DNA of 64,000 nt from Gracilaria gracilis (GCA_030374805.1 JARGSG010000059.1:62001-126000), one strand, 5' to 3'. Positions 1-10,569 are shown, numbered from the stretch's first letter. Notes: generated from the letters alone by a model not told the origin. Numbers and translations are program-made.

Positions 1-2119
1 GTCTATTTCCCGTCATCAACGAGTACGGAGTGCTTCCAGTAGTTGAATGTGGAACACGGTTCCGCACAAACTGTACATGTTTCAACGCAAAGACCCACAA
101 ACATTCCGGTAGATTGGCCTGAATGAGCATAGCCCGAGCTGCTTCCTCCATAGTGCGATTGATGCGCTCGGCTATGGCGTTGTGTTCCGAAGTGTACGGA
201 GGTGAAAAGGAAGTGTCTTCAAATGCGTTTTCTGGATTATCTTGCAATGCAATGTATTCCTTAGCGCCATCCGAGTGCAGTTTCTTCACCGCCACTCCTC
301 CAAGCTGCTTGAGCTTCTGCGCAACACCATCATACACCTCACTGATTTGGCTGCGGTGTTTCATGAATCCAATGATAACATATCGTGAGTGGTCATCCAC
401 GAATGCTGACGCATACTTAAACCTGTCCGGAAACGATGTGGTGAGTGGACCGATGATGTCAGTGTGCACTTTGTCACCAACTGACGATTCACGACTAAAT
501 GAACCAGGAAACGGTAGTTTGTGCGCTTTTCCAAGACGGCATGACCGACAGACCTCCTCCATTTTCGCAAGACTTGGCACACCATCTGCATGTTTGTGAA
601 CAACTTGCAAGTCTCTGGGGTTCATATGTGCAAGTCTTCGGTGCCATAGCTGTGTCAAAGCAGTCATCGAGGCCTTCAATGCGCAATCCAAATCAACCTG
701 GCTGGAAGTAAGAGCTCGTTCATGAGTGAAATGCGCTACCGGTTCCGGCAAAGTGTACAGTCCGGAACGTTTATCGCGCTTTCCCGACCCAATGTGCAAA
801 CCATTGTCATGAATCAGACGAACTTCTGCAGAACGGAAACGTGACTCAATCTGTTTGTCGGCTAAGCAACCTACAGAAACCAAGTTGTACTCCATTGAAG
901 GAACCAGGAGTGCATCACTCAGACTTAAATTCACATTCTCGAAAGGCAGAGTCACATCTCCACGCTGAGTTGCAGACACACATGTCTTATCTGCAAGCTG
1001 TATAACACGCTTCTCCACATCATGCAGTGTACTGGGAATGAATGCGGAAGCAGAATGGAAGTAGTGCGAGGTCGCTCCACTATCTGCGTAAGTGTCCATA
1101 TCTCTTTGAGTGGGTGGTAGAACCGTTGCTTTCTCCATAGACATGCCAGCTATTTCGATCTTGGACGATTTGCCGGATGATTTTGAAGAGGTCTTCGGCT
1201 TATCTTTTGACTTCAATGTCAGCTTGTCCAGGATACTCTTCGGTAAATGGTTGTCCGAATTGTCTGGGTTCATGTAGCATCGGTCCTGAGTGTGTCCATC
1301 ACGATCACAAAAATCGCAGTGATGACCATTGGTGCTACTAGCTGCCAGTGCACGATTAGTAGGAGCATCATCAGAGTCATTTCCATCTCGATGATTTGCA
1401 CTTGCAGAGGTACCAGACTGCCTTCCAGAACCTTTTCCTTTATTCTTCTTGCGACTGCGACTACGTCCAGAAGTTATATGACGTGCATTGTACTCATCGA
1501 TAAGTGTGGTAGCAACATAATCCCAAGTCAGTTCGGATATTTCCTTGGTGCGCAACGCCGCAGCGGTAGACTCCAAAGAACTTTGCGGATCAATAGAAGC
1601 CAAAAGCATAGGAGCCTTATGCGATTCCGGAATAGCGGCATCCTTGCCCATGCGATCCAACTGTGAGAACAATGCAGTGAATTGATCGACATACTCAGAC
1701 ATGTTCTGTCCATTGTACGACATACGGAACAGTTGAGTCTGAACCGCGATCCGAGAAACCGTTCGATTAGATGCATAACGCGCATCAAGCATCTTGAGCA
1801 TTCGTGCCGGATCATCATCCACGTCCATTACCACACGTAGAGGAGCATCGCCAAGTGCACATATGATGATCCCACAGGCCTTCTCACGCTTAGACAATGT
1901 GCGAATGGCCTCTGCAGAAGATCCTTGACCATCCGTACCAGTGGTACCAGTGGACACAGACTGCTCAGCATCAGTGCTAACAACATTCCAGACACCTTTG
2001 ATGCGACATGCGGCACGAAGACGATGCCGCCAGAGTGCGTAATCCTCACCGCGCTTGCCATGGAAGCGGGGAATCTTCACACCAGAGTTGGTTTCAGTTT
2101 CCTTTTCCGAGTCTGACAT
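1..2119 (-). CDS. Ty1/copia gag-pol polyprotein, 5' part, runs off left edge (copia-1)
   Basis: I translated this frame codon by codon from the ATG at 2119 and it stays open for all 706 codons to the window edge. In order: a Gag region (residues 1 to about 250), a CCHC zinc knuckle (CDFCDRDGHTQDRC, about 268-281), an aspartic protease with DSGAT (about 346), the GAG-pre-integrase motif LWHRRLAHMNP (about 491) whose His pair with CRSC (about 525) as the HHCC finger, and an integrase core with D in VHTDIIGP (about 552), D in LHSDGAKEY (about 618) and E in EHNAIAERINRT (about 648). The reverse transcriptase and RNase H should lie left of the window. This is the least damaged coding region here and the only copia copy without a stop in the visible part. 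The product packages, cuts and integrates the element's own cDNA. Confidence 0.93.
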   Translation of the reverse strand, partial: MSDSEKETETNSGVKIPRFHGKRGEDYALWRHRLRAACRIKGVWNVVSTDAEQSVSTGTTGTDGQGSSAEAIRTLSKREKACGIIICALGDAPLRVVMDVDDDPARMLKMLDARYASNRTVSRIAVQTQLFRMSYNGQNMSEYVDQFTALFSQLDRMGKDAAIPESHKAPMLLASIDPQSSLESTAAALRTKEISELTWDYVATTLIDEYNARHITSGRSRSRKKNKGKGSGRQSGTSASANHRDGNDSDDAPTNRALAASSTNGHHCDFCDRDGHTQDRCYMNPDNSDNHLPKSILDKLTLKSKDKPKTSSKSSGKSSKIEIAGMSMEKATVLPPTQRDMDTYADSGATSHYFHSASAFIPSTLHDVEKRVIQLADKTCVSATQRGDVTLPFENVNLSLSDALLVPSMEYNLVSVGCLADKQIESRFRSAEVRLIHDNGLHIGSGKRDKRSGLYTLPEPVAHFTHERALTSSQVDLDCALKASMTALTQLWHRRLAHMNPRDLQVVHKHADGVPSLAKMEEVCRSCRLGKAHKLPFPGSFSRESSVGDKVHTDIIGPLTTSFPDRFKYASAFVDDHSRYVIIGFMKHRSQISEVYDGVAQKLKQLGGVAVKKLHSDGAKEYIALQDNPENAFEDTSFSPPYTSEHNAIAERINRTMEEAARAMLIQANLPECLWVFALKHVQFVRNRVPHSTTGSTPYSLMTGNR

Positions 2120-2935
2120 TGTGAAAGACTCCTTCCCAATACAACCAGATCCAGGAAACCAAGTAGAAAACAGGAGAGAGAAACAAAAGTAACTTTTGAC
2201 AAACAACAATACAAGCAGTATGAGGGACTCAATGCTTATGTTACACAAAGAGGGTAGAGGCTGGAGTGGAGTACTCTCGACACTCAACAGCGAGGGCGCC
2301 AGCGGAGACCGTGTAACAAAGTCTACAACGCTCGTCGAGACGCGTCCCGTACGCGATCACATGTGGAGTTCGGGTACTCGACGCCTGGAGTATACTCACG
2401 GGTGAGACAGAACTCAAACCCGGAAACAAGAAAGAAGAAGAAGAAAAAGCAGCGGGTCCACTGGCAGGAGTTATCTAGCTCCGGTTACCCTAGAGGTCTG
2501 AACCCCTGGTCCCTGGTCACTCTCTCCAGGTGAGGTACAGTTTGATCACCTACCAAGCTCTTCGTACTTGAGAGCCCGGCGCTGTTAATCCCTACGCGAC
2601 TTCCCAAGGAGGGTACTAGTCAAGATACACGTTCCCCAGTTAGCCCTTGCTGGTCTCTTACAGGAAAGTAGCTCGGTCTTGCGGCGCAGTGCGGTTGCTC
2701 CTACGCGTCCAAGCCAGTTTCATCGACCTCCGTACTTCACTGACGGGAAGCAGGATTCTGCTGCGTTCCTGATCTCGTGCCAAGAGGGTTACTAGCAAAC
2801 GGGATATGTCTTCACCACTCCGGAAGGAACAACACCGGGTACACTTTTGCGCAATAGGAATAACTTCTTGAATCCAAACAGGAAAGTCAGTAAAGAAAAA
2901 CGCGTACGCCTGCTTACTTACTTAGTGTCGGCGCT
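2120..2935 (-). other. copia-1 untranslated leader
   Basis: About 816 nt lie between the primer binding site and the gag ATG. I see no convincing reading frame. A purine-rich stretch near 2427-2452 is the only obvious compositional feature. Packaging or translation signals could be here, but none can be identified by eye. The leader is long for a copia element, so a small insertion within it is possible. Confidence 0.5.
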
Positions 2936-2949
2936 CTGGGCCCATAACC
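2936..2949 (-). promoter_or_regulatory. Primer binding site of copia-1, half-tRNA type
   Basis: The plus strand reads CTGGGCCCATAACC directly next to the LTR end. This matches the anticodon arm of eukaryotic initiator tRNA-Met, so the element's sense strand is complementary to an internal tRNA segment, not to its 3' CCA end. Drosophila copia is known to prime from such a cleaved initiator tRNA. The same 14-mer sits at the same place in copia-3 and copia-4. Confidence 0.75.
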
Positions 2950-3238
2950 TGATAATGTAAACGCAGGTTAGAGAGACGTAAGAAGAAAGACAATAGAGAA
3001 GAAAAATAGAAGGAGAACAAGTGAAAGGGGTAGGCCACCATTTTCCCAAATTTACTAAACCGATAGTGATGGGAACCTACAAATACCCTAGCGCGCCTCG
3101 CCGCCGGCACATCCGCCGCCGTCGCAGCATGCGAAATTACGGCACACGTTTTCAAAGTGTACACTCGTACAACGGAAGCCCGCGCAAACATAATTCGAAT
3201 TCAAAACATCTAATTCAAACATTCGACTAATCCAAACA
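2950..3238 (-). repeat. copia-1 5' LTR (probable)
   Basis: In element orientation the segment begins TGTTTGGATTAG and ends ATTATCA immediately before the primer binding site, giving TG...CA ends and about 289 bp. The outer boundary rests only on that terminal motif, because the partner LTR is outside the window and no second copy is available. The 3' end is firmer because it abuts the primer site. Confidence 0.6.
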
Positions 3239-4015
3239 GCGCCAGATCTAAAGCCAGGTGCTTCCTTCAAACAATCAGATCCAGAAAATCACTAATTTTG
3301 GCCTGGCGCTGCCAACCCCTCAGCGCAGCACAGAATCGCACATTCTGTGTTAAACCCCTTAGAATAGCATGCAAACGCATATCTGCTCCAAACCGGCCTA
3401 CAGGGCCCATATGTGCACATACTCTGGTACTGCCTAAGTGGCCACAAGACACGAGCTGCAGCCAATCACAGCGCACCACTTGTATCTTCAGCACCCATTA
3501 CTCCACACAGAACCGTCCACTTGTGCGCACCACGTTGCATGTCGCCATTTGCAGGAGCCAATAACATTGCAAGTTCACGTTGGGTTCACAAACACACGCA
3601 TATGCGCTTTTGCTGCACCAGGTCCCAAAACTGCCCATGCTCCCCTGCAACTTTCTCTTGCAGAGGTCTGAGAGGCACTCGACCGCATCCATACGTCAAC
3701 AGAGCCACAGTCTTCGAGGTGATTATATTAAAGCCATCAGGCTGAAAAGTGGTTCACAATGTGGACATGTGGGAGAAGGTTTGAGGAAGCATGGAGGACG
3801 GTTGGGTCGCGAATTGTGGCGCTGCTTCGGGCAGAAAAATTATAGGGAGGCTACTGCGCCGTTGGCGACAACTGAACATAGCACGGCGCAAAGAACAGCG
3901 GTTGAAGAGAAGGAGAGATGGCATTGGTAAGGTCGGCGGCCTTACTAACTGGGCACTCTAAAAGGGTGCTTGAGGCAGGTCCGAGGTGGAGGAAATGCGC
4001 TTGTTCGTGACGGAC
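3239..4015. other. Non-coding flank with a dispersed repeat
   Basis: No gene is recognised. The stretch at about 3545-3690 is similar, in reverse complement, to about 18275-18430: both contain GCAGGGGAGCATGGGC followed by related sequence, so it belongs to a dispersed repeat. The rest shows no feature I can name. Confidence 0.4.
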
Positions 4016-4366
4016 TATACACGCCGGCCACTCGCGTGTGGCAGTACTGGATCTAACGAAGGCTTACGACAAAGTGAAACCCTGTGAATGCACGTGATGT
4101 ACTTGGACACGAGTACGGGAACTACGGAAGACTGAAAGTACTACTTGGAATGGAAGATTGGTCACCTGGGGAGAGACAGGAAGCAACCGAAACACTAGAG
4201 TTACTGGAAGAAGCACAGTTTTAAATCTGTGCTATACCTAGTAAGAATGAATGCGTTAGTTCCTAATATACCAAGTTAGTTTACCCCTTGACAGTGTTAC
4301 CCTGCTGCTCTTAATAGGATATTGGGAACACTATAAATAAAACAGCAATTGATTGAAAAAAAAGAA
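4016..4366 (+). mobile_element. LINE-b: internally deleted non-LTR retrotransposon copy
   Basis: The copy begins in reverse-transcriptase sequence (VAVLDLTKAYDKV, compare VAVLDLTKAYDEV in LINE-a) and then jumps near 4080 to the C-terminal end of the ORF (ARDVLGH, GRLKVLLGMEDWSPGERQEA), which ends at a TAA near 4224. The usual 3' untranslated region follows, ending in AATAAAACAGCAATTGATTG and an A-rich tail. About 1.2 kb of RT is missing compared with LINE-a. It is clearly dead, and the deletion makes it smaller than any autonomous form. Confidence 0.8.
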
Positions 4367-4926
4367 TACACGAGGGCAGCGGGGTTTAAGTTGTGGCGGC
4401 AAGGTTGGTGTGGCGTTGGACGATCGAGACGGATGCTTGCGGTGGCCAGAGGGGTGTCCAATGACGAAGACCGTCGGTTGTTTATGTTGCGGGATGGTGT
4501 CGTGTACCCTCGTGTTTCGTTAGGAAGTGAACTTGGTAGATCTATCCCGCCGTAACTGAAATGTCGAAACGCTGAAGCGTGAGAAGGACGGCCTAGTTGA
4601 TACTGTACCTTCGGAACAAAGGCACTAGATGAAGATCAATTTGCAGTTGGTCCAACGATTTCGTTACCGAGAAACTCTGGCTCCTCAACCCCCAAGAATA
4701 AAGCAGCCGCAGTCAATATAGGTGGGGTGGGACTATTTCCGAATCCATTCCTCCCGCTTTGAACACTGTAAATCGATTCCTGTAGCCCCTGTAGCATCGT
4801 ATTTAAGAGAGTCGAATCTTAAACGTGAATATACGGGACGAGTGCGTTCAAATGACCGGAGGCGTATGGCACGGAGTTCAAGCTCAACGCACGTGGAGAA
4901 TTAGCGCCGTCTAAAAGTGGCGGTCA
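4367..4926. other. Unassigned spacer
   Basis: Two short open frames (4349-4555 and 4722-4904) show no recognisable motif. The stretch just upstream of the ARM-repeat frame could hold missing parts of that gene, but I cannot read a continuous coding frame through it. Confidence 0.3.
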
Positions 4927-5499
4927 ATGCCACTCGGTCGTACGCTTTGGAAACAGTTTAGCCAAACCAGGGAGGGGATGTGCAATACACTATTATGCAG
5001 ATCGGATCGCATGCAAATCGGGCAAGCTGGAGGCGTAGATGATATCGTGGCTGCAATGGAGCGATTCCGTTTGTCTGAAACGATGCAGAAGAAAGGATCG
5101 AGGGTGCTAATATTGTTAATGAAAGCCACCGGTGATCAAGCAAGACGGCGAATGTTGCACTCGGGCAGAGCGGAAGCGGTGTTGTTTGCGTTGGAAGGGT
5201 TTGGAGCCATACCAGACAACAGCGTGCCTGTTGTTGTAGAGATGTGTAGAGCATTGCACATGTTGTTTTTAATGAAGAATCATAGTGAGCGAGATACTTT
5301 GGGAAAGAGAATGAAGAAGGTAAGGTGTGATAAGGCGATAAATGCAGCGATGATAACACACAAAGAAAGCCCTCAGGTGCAAGAGAAGGTGAAGGAAGCC
5401 CTCAAACAACTGGGACACTTGAAGGCGGGTTGGAAGTTATTTGGGAGAATGAGAGGTGGTGCAAAACGGCGGAAAGTTGGAACAGATATTTGTTTATAG
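4927..5499 (+). CDS. ARM/HEAT-like helical repeat protein, C-terminal fragment
   Basis: The 190-residue frame contains two or three degenerate armadillo-type repeats: a core like IGQAGGVDDIVAAMERF follows a helix with CNTLL and precedes helices ending LLMKATGD and MCRALHMLFLMK. Such repeats form a superhelical protein-binding surface. The C-terminus is Lys/Arg rich (GGAKRRK). The frame begins in the middle of a repeat, so the gene is either 5' truncated or its upstream exons have decayed. It is flanked by LINE-b and unassigned DNA. It may be a host gene piece or a pseudogene; no closer family can be named. Confidence 0.5.
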   Translation: MPLGRTLWKQFSQTREGMCNTLLCRSDRMQIGQAGGVDDIVAAMERFRLSETMQKKGSRVLILLMKATGDQARRRMLHSGRAEAVLFALEGFGAIPDNSVPVVVEMCRALHMLFLMKNHSERDTLGKRMKKVRCDKAINAAMITHKESPQVQEKVKEALKQLGHLKAGWKLFGRMRGGAKRRKVGTDICL

Positions 5500-6239
5500 T
5501 TCATAGTTTGAGCACGATGAAGAATAATGGTGATCGTCCTTGCTTTCCGGTAGGTATTATTGTAATTTGTAAACACACTGAAGAGTTCGTCCCCGTCCCC
5601 ACGTGAGATCAACACATCACGGAATGGTGCGATATATTATCTTGGCCGGTTACTTCTCTTATGTGACGCTGTAGTTCATTTCATATCTGAACAAACATAG
5701 ACGGGTTTACTCTTATAACGGTACGACTATCTGAGAATTATTTGCAATGTGAGGGCTCGTTTAGTAGGCCGAACATATGCATCATGCAACATTTTGATAC
5801 AGTCATCCTGTTACGGATCAGAGTTTCTGATTATTGATCACGGGTGCTCCGGAAAGCTTCGTAACGGTGCCACACCTGTCTTAAACGCCGTCTTGTTGCT
5901 TCTGTCAAAGCTGTGCTTTTGCTCTGAGTTGCTTGAGGTGGCTCTTCTTGGCTCCCAAGACATGGCACTGAGTTTAACGCCATCCCAAGTATCTTAAAAT
6001 ATGGGGCCGAGGAAATGCATCGCCATTTCCAAACGTGAATTCACAGCGCGTGCTCGCGGGCACGTCACGTGCCACGTACTTAATTGGGGTTAGCAAGGCA
6101 AAAGGAGCCCTTTTGGCCCCTCTTTTTCCACCCAAAAGGCGCTTGGGGCCTTCAATGTCTTCCCTACGTCAGCTCCGGCCACGCTGCCGCTGCTGTGAGC
6201 GCGCGCACGTCTCGAGTGCTTACTGCTCAGATACGCCAG
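5500..6239. other. Unassigned spacer
   Basis: Only short open frames without recognisable motifs. I see no repeat or RNA gene. Confidence 0.3.
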
Positions 6240-6725
6240 TTCTCATCCACTACCATATGTTCTCGCTGAAGCTGTTGCAAAACACGTCGTCCGCAAAATA
6301 GCAGCTCTTCCGCTCATCGTCGCGAGGGCGCGCCTTCCTTGCACCGTGGCGCATCACCGCAACCACAGCATCGGCGTTCTTCTCGGCCCGGCTCACCAGC
6401 AGCCCGCTGCTTCCGTCGCGCACGATTTCAGTCTCCACGCCTCCAATGCGGTGCCCCACCACCGGTAAGTCGTGCGCCGCCACCACCAGCTCGTGCCCTA
6501 CCACCGAGATTCCAAAGTGCTCGTCGCGTGATTTGTACTTCTTCGCTGGAGGCGTTCACACGCACCGTCACTTCCCGCCCTTCGTCCTCCTCGCTTTGGC
6601 GTAGCCTTACAGAATGTTTGCGATCTCTGTCGTTGCGCGCCTCCCATCATAAGCAGTCTGTACTTCACGTCCGCGTGCTTGTCGGGCAGCACCCGCATCA
6701 TCTGCAACTGCATCTCATGATTCTT
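6240..6725 (-). pseudogene. ALG11-like GDP-mannose glycosyltransferase fragment (GT-B, family GT4)
   Basis: In two minus-strand frames the sequence resembles the C-terminal half of ALG11, the ER alpha-1,2-mannosyltransferase that extends the dolichol-linked oligosaccharide. The order is a helix-rich start (MQLQMMRVLPDK, then YRLLMMGGA), and then the conserved DEHFGISVV block and a decayed nucleotide-sugar site (VVGHRIGGVETEIV, normally a Gly/Pro-rich stretch followed by DIV). The segment between the first block and DEHFGISVV is partly missing, and the reading frame changes near 6500, so it cannot make an enzyme. It lies downstream of the RPT5 relic on the same strand. The ALG11 assignment rests on the DEHFG block and gene order of motifs; another GT4 enzyme is possible. 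Confidence 0.65.
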
Positions 6726-6949
6726 CTCGACACGAATCTGGCTAGAGGCACAGTCAACTGGGGCTCGCGTTCCACATCATCGAGCGGCATATCCAAATTG
6801 CACAACTTGTAGAGCGCGATTATGCGGTGTATTCACCCATTCCAAAGTGGGCTTATGTGCAAAGCGCTTCAGCTCAAATTCGCCACTTTGATATCCTCAA
6901 TCCGCGCTATCAAGCCGTTTGACATAGCGGACCGCTTGTAGTAGCCCAC
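6726..6949. other. Spacer between the ALG11-like and RPT5-like relics
   Basis: No readable coding frame or repeat. It separates the two gene relics, which lie on the same strand. Confidence 0.3.
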
Positions 6950-7151
6950 CTTCACAACCGTCTTGACTGTGCGGTTGGAGAAATCCAATCGAACTCATAG
7001 TAATGCGAAGAGCCCTTCTGTTTCGCATGCACAGCCAATTCAACTTCCACAAAGTCCTCATGAACAATCTCGCCCCGATCATTTCTCAGAGCCAACATAC
7101 CCGCCTCAACTGTCACCGCCTTCCACTGTGCAGAGTTAAATTGCTGACATT
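6950..7151 (-). pseudogene. RPT5 (pseudogene): 26S proteasome ATPase RPT5-like pseudogene, 3' part
   Basis: This reads FNSAQWKAVTVEAGMLALRN and then a block like HEDFVEVELAVHAKQKGSS ending near YYEF, which corresponds to the C-terminal helical domain of RPT5, an AAA+ ATPase of the 19S proteasome cap. It continues the reading of the 5' part at 9331-10100 across the LINE-a insertion. The normal C-terminal HbYX-type tail is not readable. Confidence 0.85.
7114..7151. repeat. Left target-site duplication of LINE-a
   Basis: This 38-bp stretch and 9331-9367 are the same RPT5 sequence (both contain TGCAGAGTTAAATTGCT) with about four differences. They flank LINE-a exactly, as expected for target-primed reverse transcription, although the duplication is long. 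Confidence 0.75.
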
Positions 7152-9330
7152 TTCTCAATCAATTGCTGTTTTATTTATAGTGTTCCCAATATCTCATGAA
7201 GAGCAGCAGGGTAACACTGTCAAGGTGTAAACTAACTTTGTCAATTACAAACCAACGAATTCATTCTTACTACTTATAGCACAGATTTACGCCTGTGCTT
7301 CTTCCAGTACCTCTAGTATTTCGGTCGCCTCCTGCCTCTCTCCAGGTGACCAATCTTCCATTCCGAGTAGAACTTTCAGTCTTCCGTACTTCCAGTAATC
7401 GTGTCCAAGTACATCACGTGCCCCCAATGGGTTCGCTGGGAACTCATTGAAGAACCATCGGATACCCGTCATTCTGTGCGACACTTTTGGCAACCGAAGA
7501 ACGGGTGGGTATTTTCCATTTGCCGCACACGGTATTTTGCGAACGCGTCTTCCCGAGGTAATTTTCCACTCCACATCCCGTATCCATCTTATTCCCGTTG
7601 TACGCACATTATCAATTTCAGCTCGCAGTGCCGAAATTGAAGGATGCGCATTATAGAGCGACAGCTGCCGACATGCTCGGTTTACCTTCAACTGTCGCGA
7701 TCTGTGTTCCAATTCAATATTCAATGCCGTTTAACGACACGATTGATAGTGCTGTAGACGCTTGGAGGCGAGCACAATTCGTCGCAGAGCCGCAGACTCT
7801 AGACGACAAAGTGCATGCATCATCGGCACCCGATATGTTCCAAACCGAGATGCCGTTTTTCCAAGAATCAGTTTGAAGAACGTTGCTTCAAGCATCACTA
7901 TCGCCATTTCCAAATGTGGTGTGAGCGGTACAAGATGCAACGCATATTCGTAAATCGACCTCACAAATGCGCGGTACAAACTCACACAGCTGCGCGTATC
8001 AAATCCATTCCGGTGCAGACCAGCATCGGCTAGGCTTCTTAATCGACGTTGAGCATTTTGTACGCGTTCCATGTGCTTGTCGGCTGTTACTCCACTGGTG
8101 GTTAGAGCCACCCCCAGATATACTGCGCTTTGTACCACGCTCAGCTTATCACCAGCAAGTGTGAATATTGCAAAGTGATTTTGGTTTGCAGGCAGCTGCA
8201 GTACCATCGACTTGCCATTTGCAGTGTTCCACGGCATTTGCATTTCTTTGCCCCAACTACTGCATATATTTAGTAGTTGTTGTAGTCCGCTATCGGTCTT
8301 CGCCATCAGAATCACATCGTCGGCAAATGCACTTGCACCTCGATCCGACACATGATATGGCACCTCCTGCACTCGATACAGCATGGAATCAATATACATG
8401 TTGAACAATGTACAGCTGAATGTGTCACCTTGCAAGAGTCATTTGTACTTGCTCATCTTTCCAATTTCCATTTATGAAAGCGTTGACTGGTTGCAGCAGG
8501 AAAGTAGTCATTGCCACATGCTTCGGTTGTAAACTCGATGCGCACACCTGCGAAAACAGTTTTCGGTTGACTTCGTCGTACGCCTTCGTTAGATCCAGTA
8601 CTGCCACACGCGAGTGGCCGTTGGTGATGATGTTACTCACCTCCACAACCTACTGTTCCGTTCCATTGTACTTTGAGAACCCATACTGATACTCATGAAA
8701 CTCGATATAGTTCACCACAATCGAGTTTAATGCAGCCGAAATTGCTTTACGCAAGTGCGACAGAATAGATATCGGTCGGTAGTTCGATGGTACCGAGATG
8801 TCGCCTTTCTTGTATATGGGCGATATAAGTGTCTGCCGCAACGCTAAAGGTAGATATTCCAACTTGCCACACGCCCGACGCAGCTTGAGAAGCGTGGAAG
8901 CGCACAACGTTGGACCCACCTGTAGCATTTCCGACGCCACGTTATCACGTCCAATCGATCTTCCCTTCTCTGCATCCTTGATCGACTTTTCAAATGCAAT
9001 CTGGAACGAGTCTGGAACACCAAATGTGAGTGCTTTCACCCCACATTCTGGTGGCTGGTACTCGGCTATAAACTCAGCATAGTCCTGTGGGTCTAATGGA
9101 TTTCCACGTTCCAGTGCCCGTGCGCTATGTTGAGATCGTAATTTCATCACCGAGTTGATTCGATTCACTGTTTGAGATGCTGTTTCGTGCTCGGCGGTGT
9201 CAAGAAATTCGTCGAACAATTTTCTCTTCTTTGCCCGATAACGACGTTTAATGAATCGGTCAATCACCTTGTACACATTCCACATTTGAATGTTGCCACT
9301 TCGTTTCCATCGTTTTTAGTACGTAGATGG
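7152..9330 (-). mobile_element. LINE-a: non-LTR retrotransposon, the longest copy
   Basis: About 2.2 kb inserted in the RPT5 pseudogene. In element orientation it starts at 9330, carries an RT reading frame from about 9285 to 7287, a 3' untranslated region of about 130 bp and a tail with AATAAAACAGCAATTGATTG. No endonuclease domain is seen before the RT, so the copy is probably 5' truncated. It defines the family to which the copies at 4016-4366, 10570-10640 and 17489-18272 belong. Confidence 0.88.
7287..9285 (-). pseudogene. LINE reverse transcriptase ORF
   Basis: The frame contains the RT fingers and palm blocks in order: LISPIYKKGD, SNYRPISILSHL, the first catalytic motif VLDLTKAYDEVN, and the FADDVILMA motif (YADD-like, two catalytic Asp kept), then a thumb and a C-terminal region ending in LEVLEEAQA. 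There is an in-frame stop near 8648, a one-base frameshift near 8435 just before QGDTFSCTLFN, and another in-frame stop near 7729. The polypeptide would copy its own RNA at a nicked target. The damage makes this copy inactive. Confidence 0.9.
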
Positions 9331-9367
9331 CACCGCCTTACACCGTGCAGAGTTAAATTGCTCACAT
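9331..9367. repeat. Right target-site duplication of LINE-a
   Basis: This is the partner of the stretch at 7114-7151. The RPT5 residues FNSA...KAV are therefore encoded twice, once on each side of the insertion. Confidence 0.75.
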
Positions 9368-10100
9368 TGCGCAGCAATCTTTCTGAAGTTGACATCCTTG
9401 TTCACATTCATCTTTCGAGAATTAATCTGCAGGATAATCGTTAGCGCACTTTCGTCCGGTAACACAAACTCAATCCTGCTGTCAATTGGACCGGAACTCA
9501 GCAACGCCGTATCTAGAATACCTACGCGATTAGTGGCACCAGTCACCCTGATATTTTCATCGGGTGGAAGGCGTTCAAATTGATTGAGCATAGTTCTGAG
9601 CACCACTCGATCGCCACTCAGCTCAGAATCAAATCGCTTGGTACTAATGGCATCCAAATCATCAATAAAGATATGGTTGGACCCGTTTCCTTCGCCGGCC
9701 CAAAAGCATCACACACAAGTTTTGCACCATAGCCAATGACCATCTGCACAAGTTGTGGGCCCCTAGGGCTCACGAATGTAGCGCTTCTCTGCGTAGCACA
9801 CGCACGAGCTAAAACCATCCTGCCAACATCAGGGAGACCACACATTAGCACGTCCTTCGGCCGTCGGATTTCTATGGCATCGAGACGCTCATTTTGTGTT
9901 AATGGTAGTAAAACGGCTTCTACAAGCCCTCGGATCTACATTCCAAGTCCACCGACGTCTGCGTACCACTCTGTTGGGCCTCATCAAGCTCCAAGGCCTT
10001 GACTCGCGAATTTAACTCCGCAAGGAGTTTTTTCAGAACGAGATAGGCATCTTTGTTGACGCAAACCATATGCCCCGGAGGCAGGAATACATACATTATT
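9331..10100 (-). pseudogene. RPT5 (pseudogene): 26S proteasome ATPase RPT5-like pseudogene, 5' part
   Basis: Reading down from about 10100, the order matches RPT5: PGHMVCVNKDAYLVL, RVKALELDE, a decayed Walker A (GLPDVGRM where the ATPase has GPPGTGKT), [16 protein letters not shown], a Walker B region that survives only in another frame ([16 protein letters not shown]), then GDRVVLRTMLNQ, ATNRVGILDTALL and SRKMNVNKDVNF. The Walker A loss and a frameshift near 9670 show it is not functional. LINE-a then interrupts it within the FNSA block. No introns are evident, so it may be a processed copy, but I cannot see a poly(A) tail. A functional RPT5 must exist elsewhere in the genome. Confidence 0.9.
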
Positions 10101-10569
10101 TCTGTTTTTTAGTCTTCAGCACACCATTTATCTTGCGCTGCGAGTCAAGATTGCCATTAGTACCATCCACCCGCCATTTGGCAGCGTGGCGGCGCAGTAG
10201 CGTTGCGTGGCAGCCGGGCCCCCTCCTCCCGACTACGCTAGTATCTACCAACGGTACATAAGATACTTTCACAAGAGCCGCTCGACATTGCCGTAGAGTT
10301 TCCGTACCATTCGCAGAATATAGCCACAGAGTGGCATCATGATGAGCCATTTATTCTATTCGGATTTCGTATGGCCGCAACGTGGGCGGGCTCATGCATT
10401 GCTCCCGTCTGACACCTTGTGCTCTGATGGGGCAGTGCTTTGATCCTCCTCGCAGTTCCACGGTCTCTCGATGTGCCACCAGCGCGTTGCCGCATGTAAC
10501 GCCTCCAGCCAACCGCTGTCGGCCTCGCAGCGCGCGTCTCCGCCGGCTCGACGTACATGACGTGCCGCT
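10101..10569. other. Unassigned spacer upstream of the RPT5 relic
   Basis: Short GC-rich frames only. The missing N-terminal part of RPT5 would be expected here on the minus strand but is not recognisable. Confidence 0.3.

Noticed and set aside
123-599. Plus-strand frame of 158 codons
   Set aside because: It is antisense to the copia-1 integrase, which has all catalytic motifs; the plus frame has no motif.
2936-2949. Possible initiator tRNA gene fragment
   Set aside because: Only the anticodon-arm segment is present, always next to a copia LTR, so it is a primer binding site.
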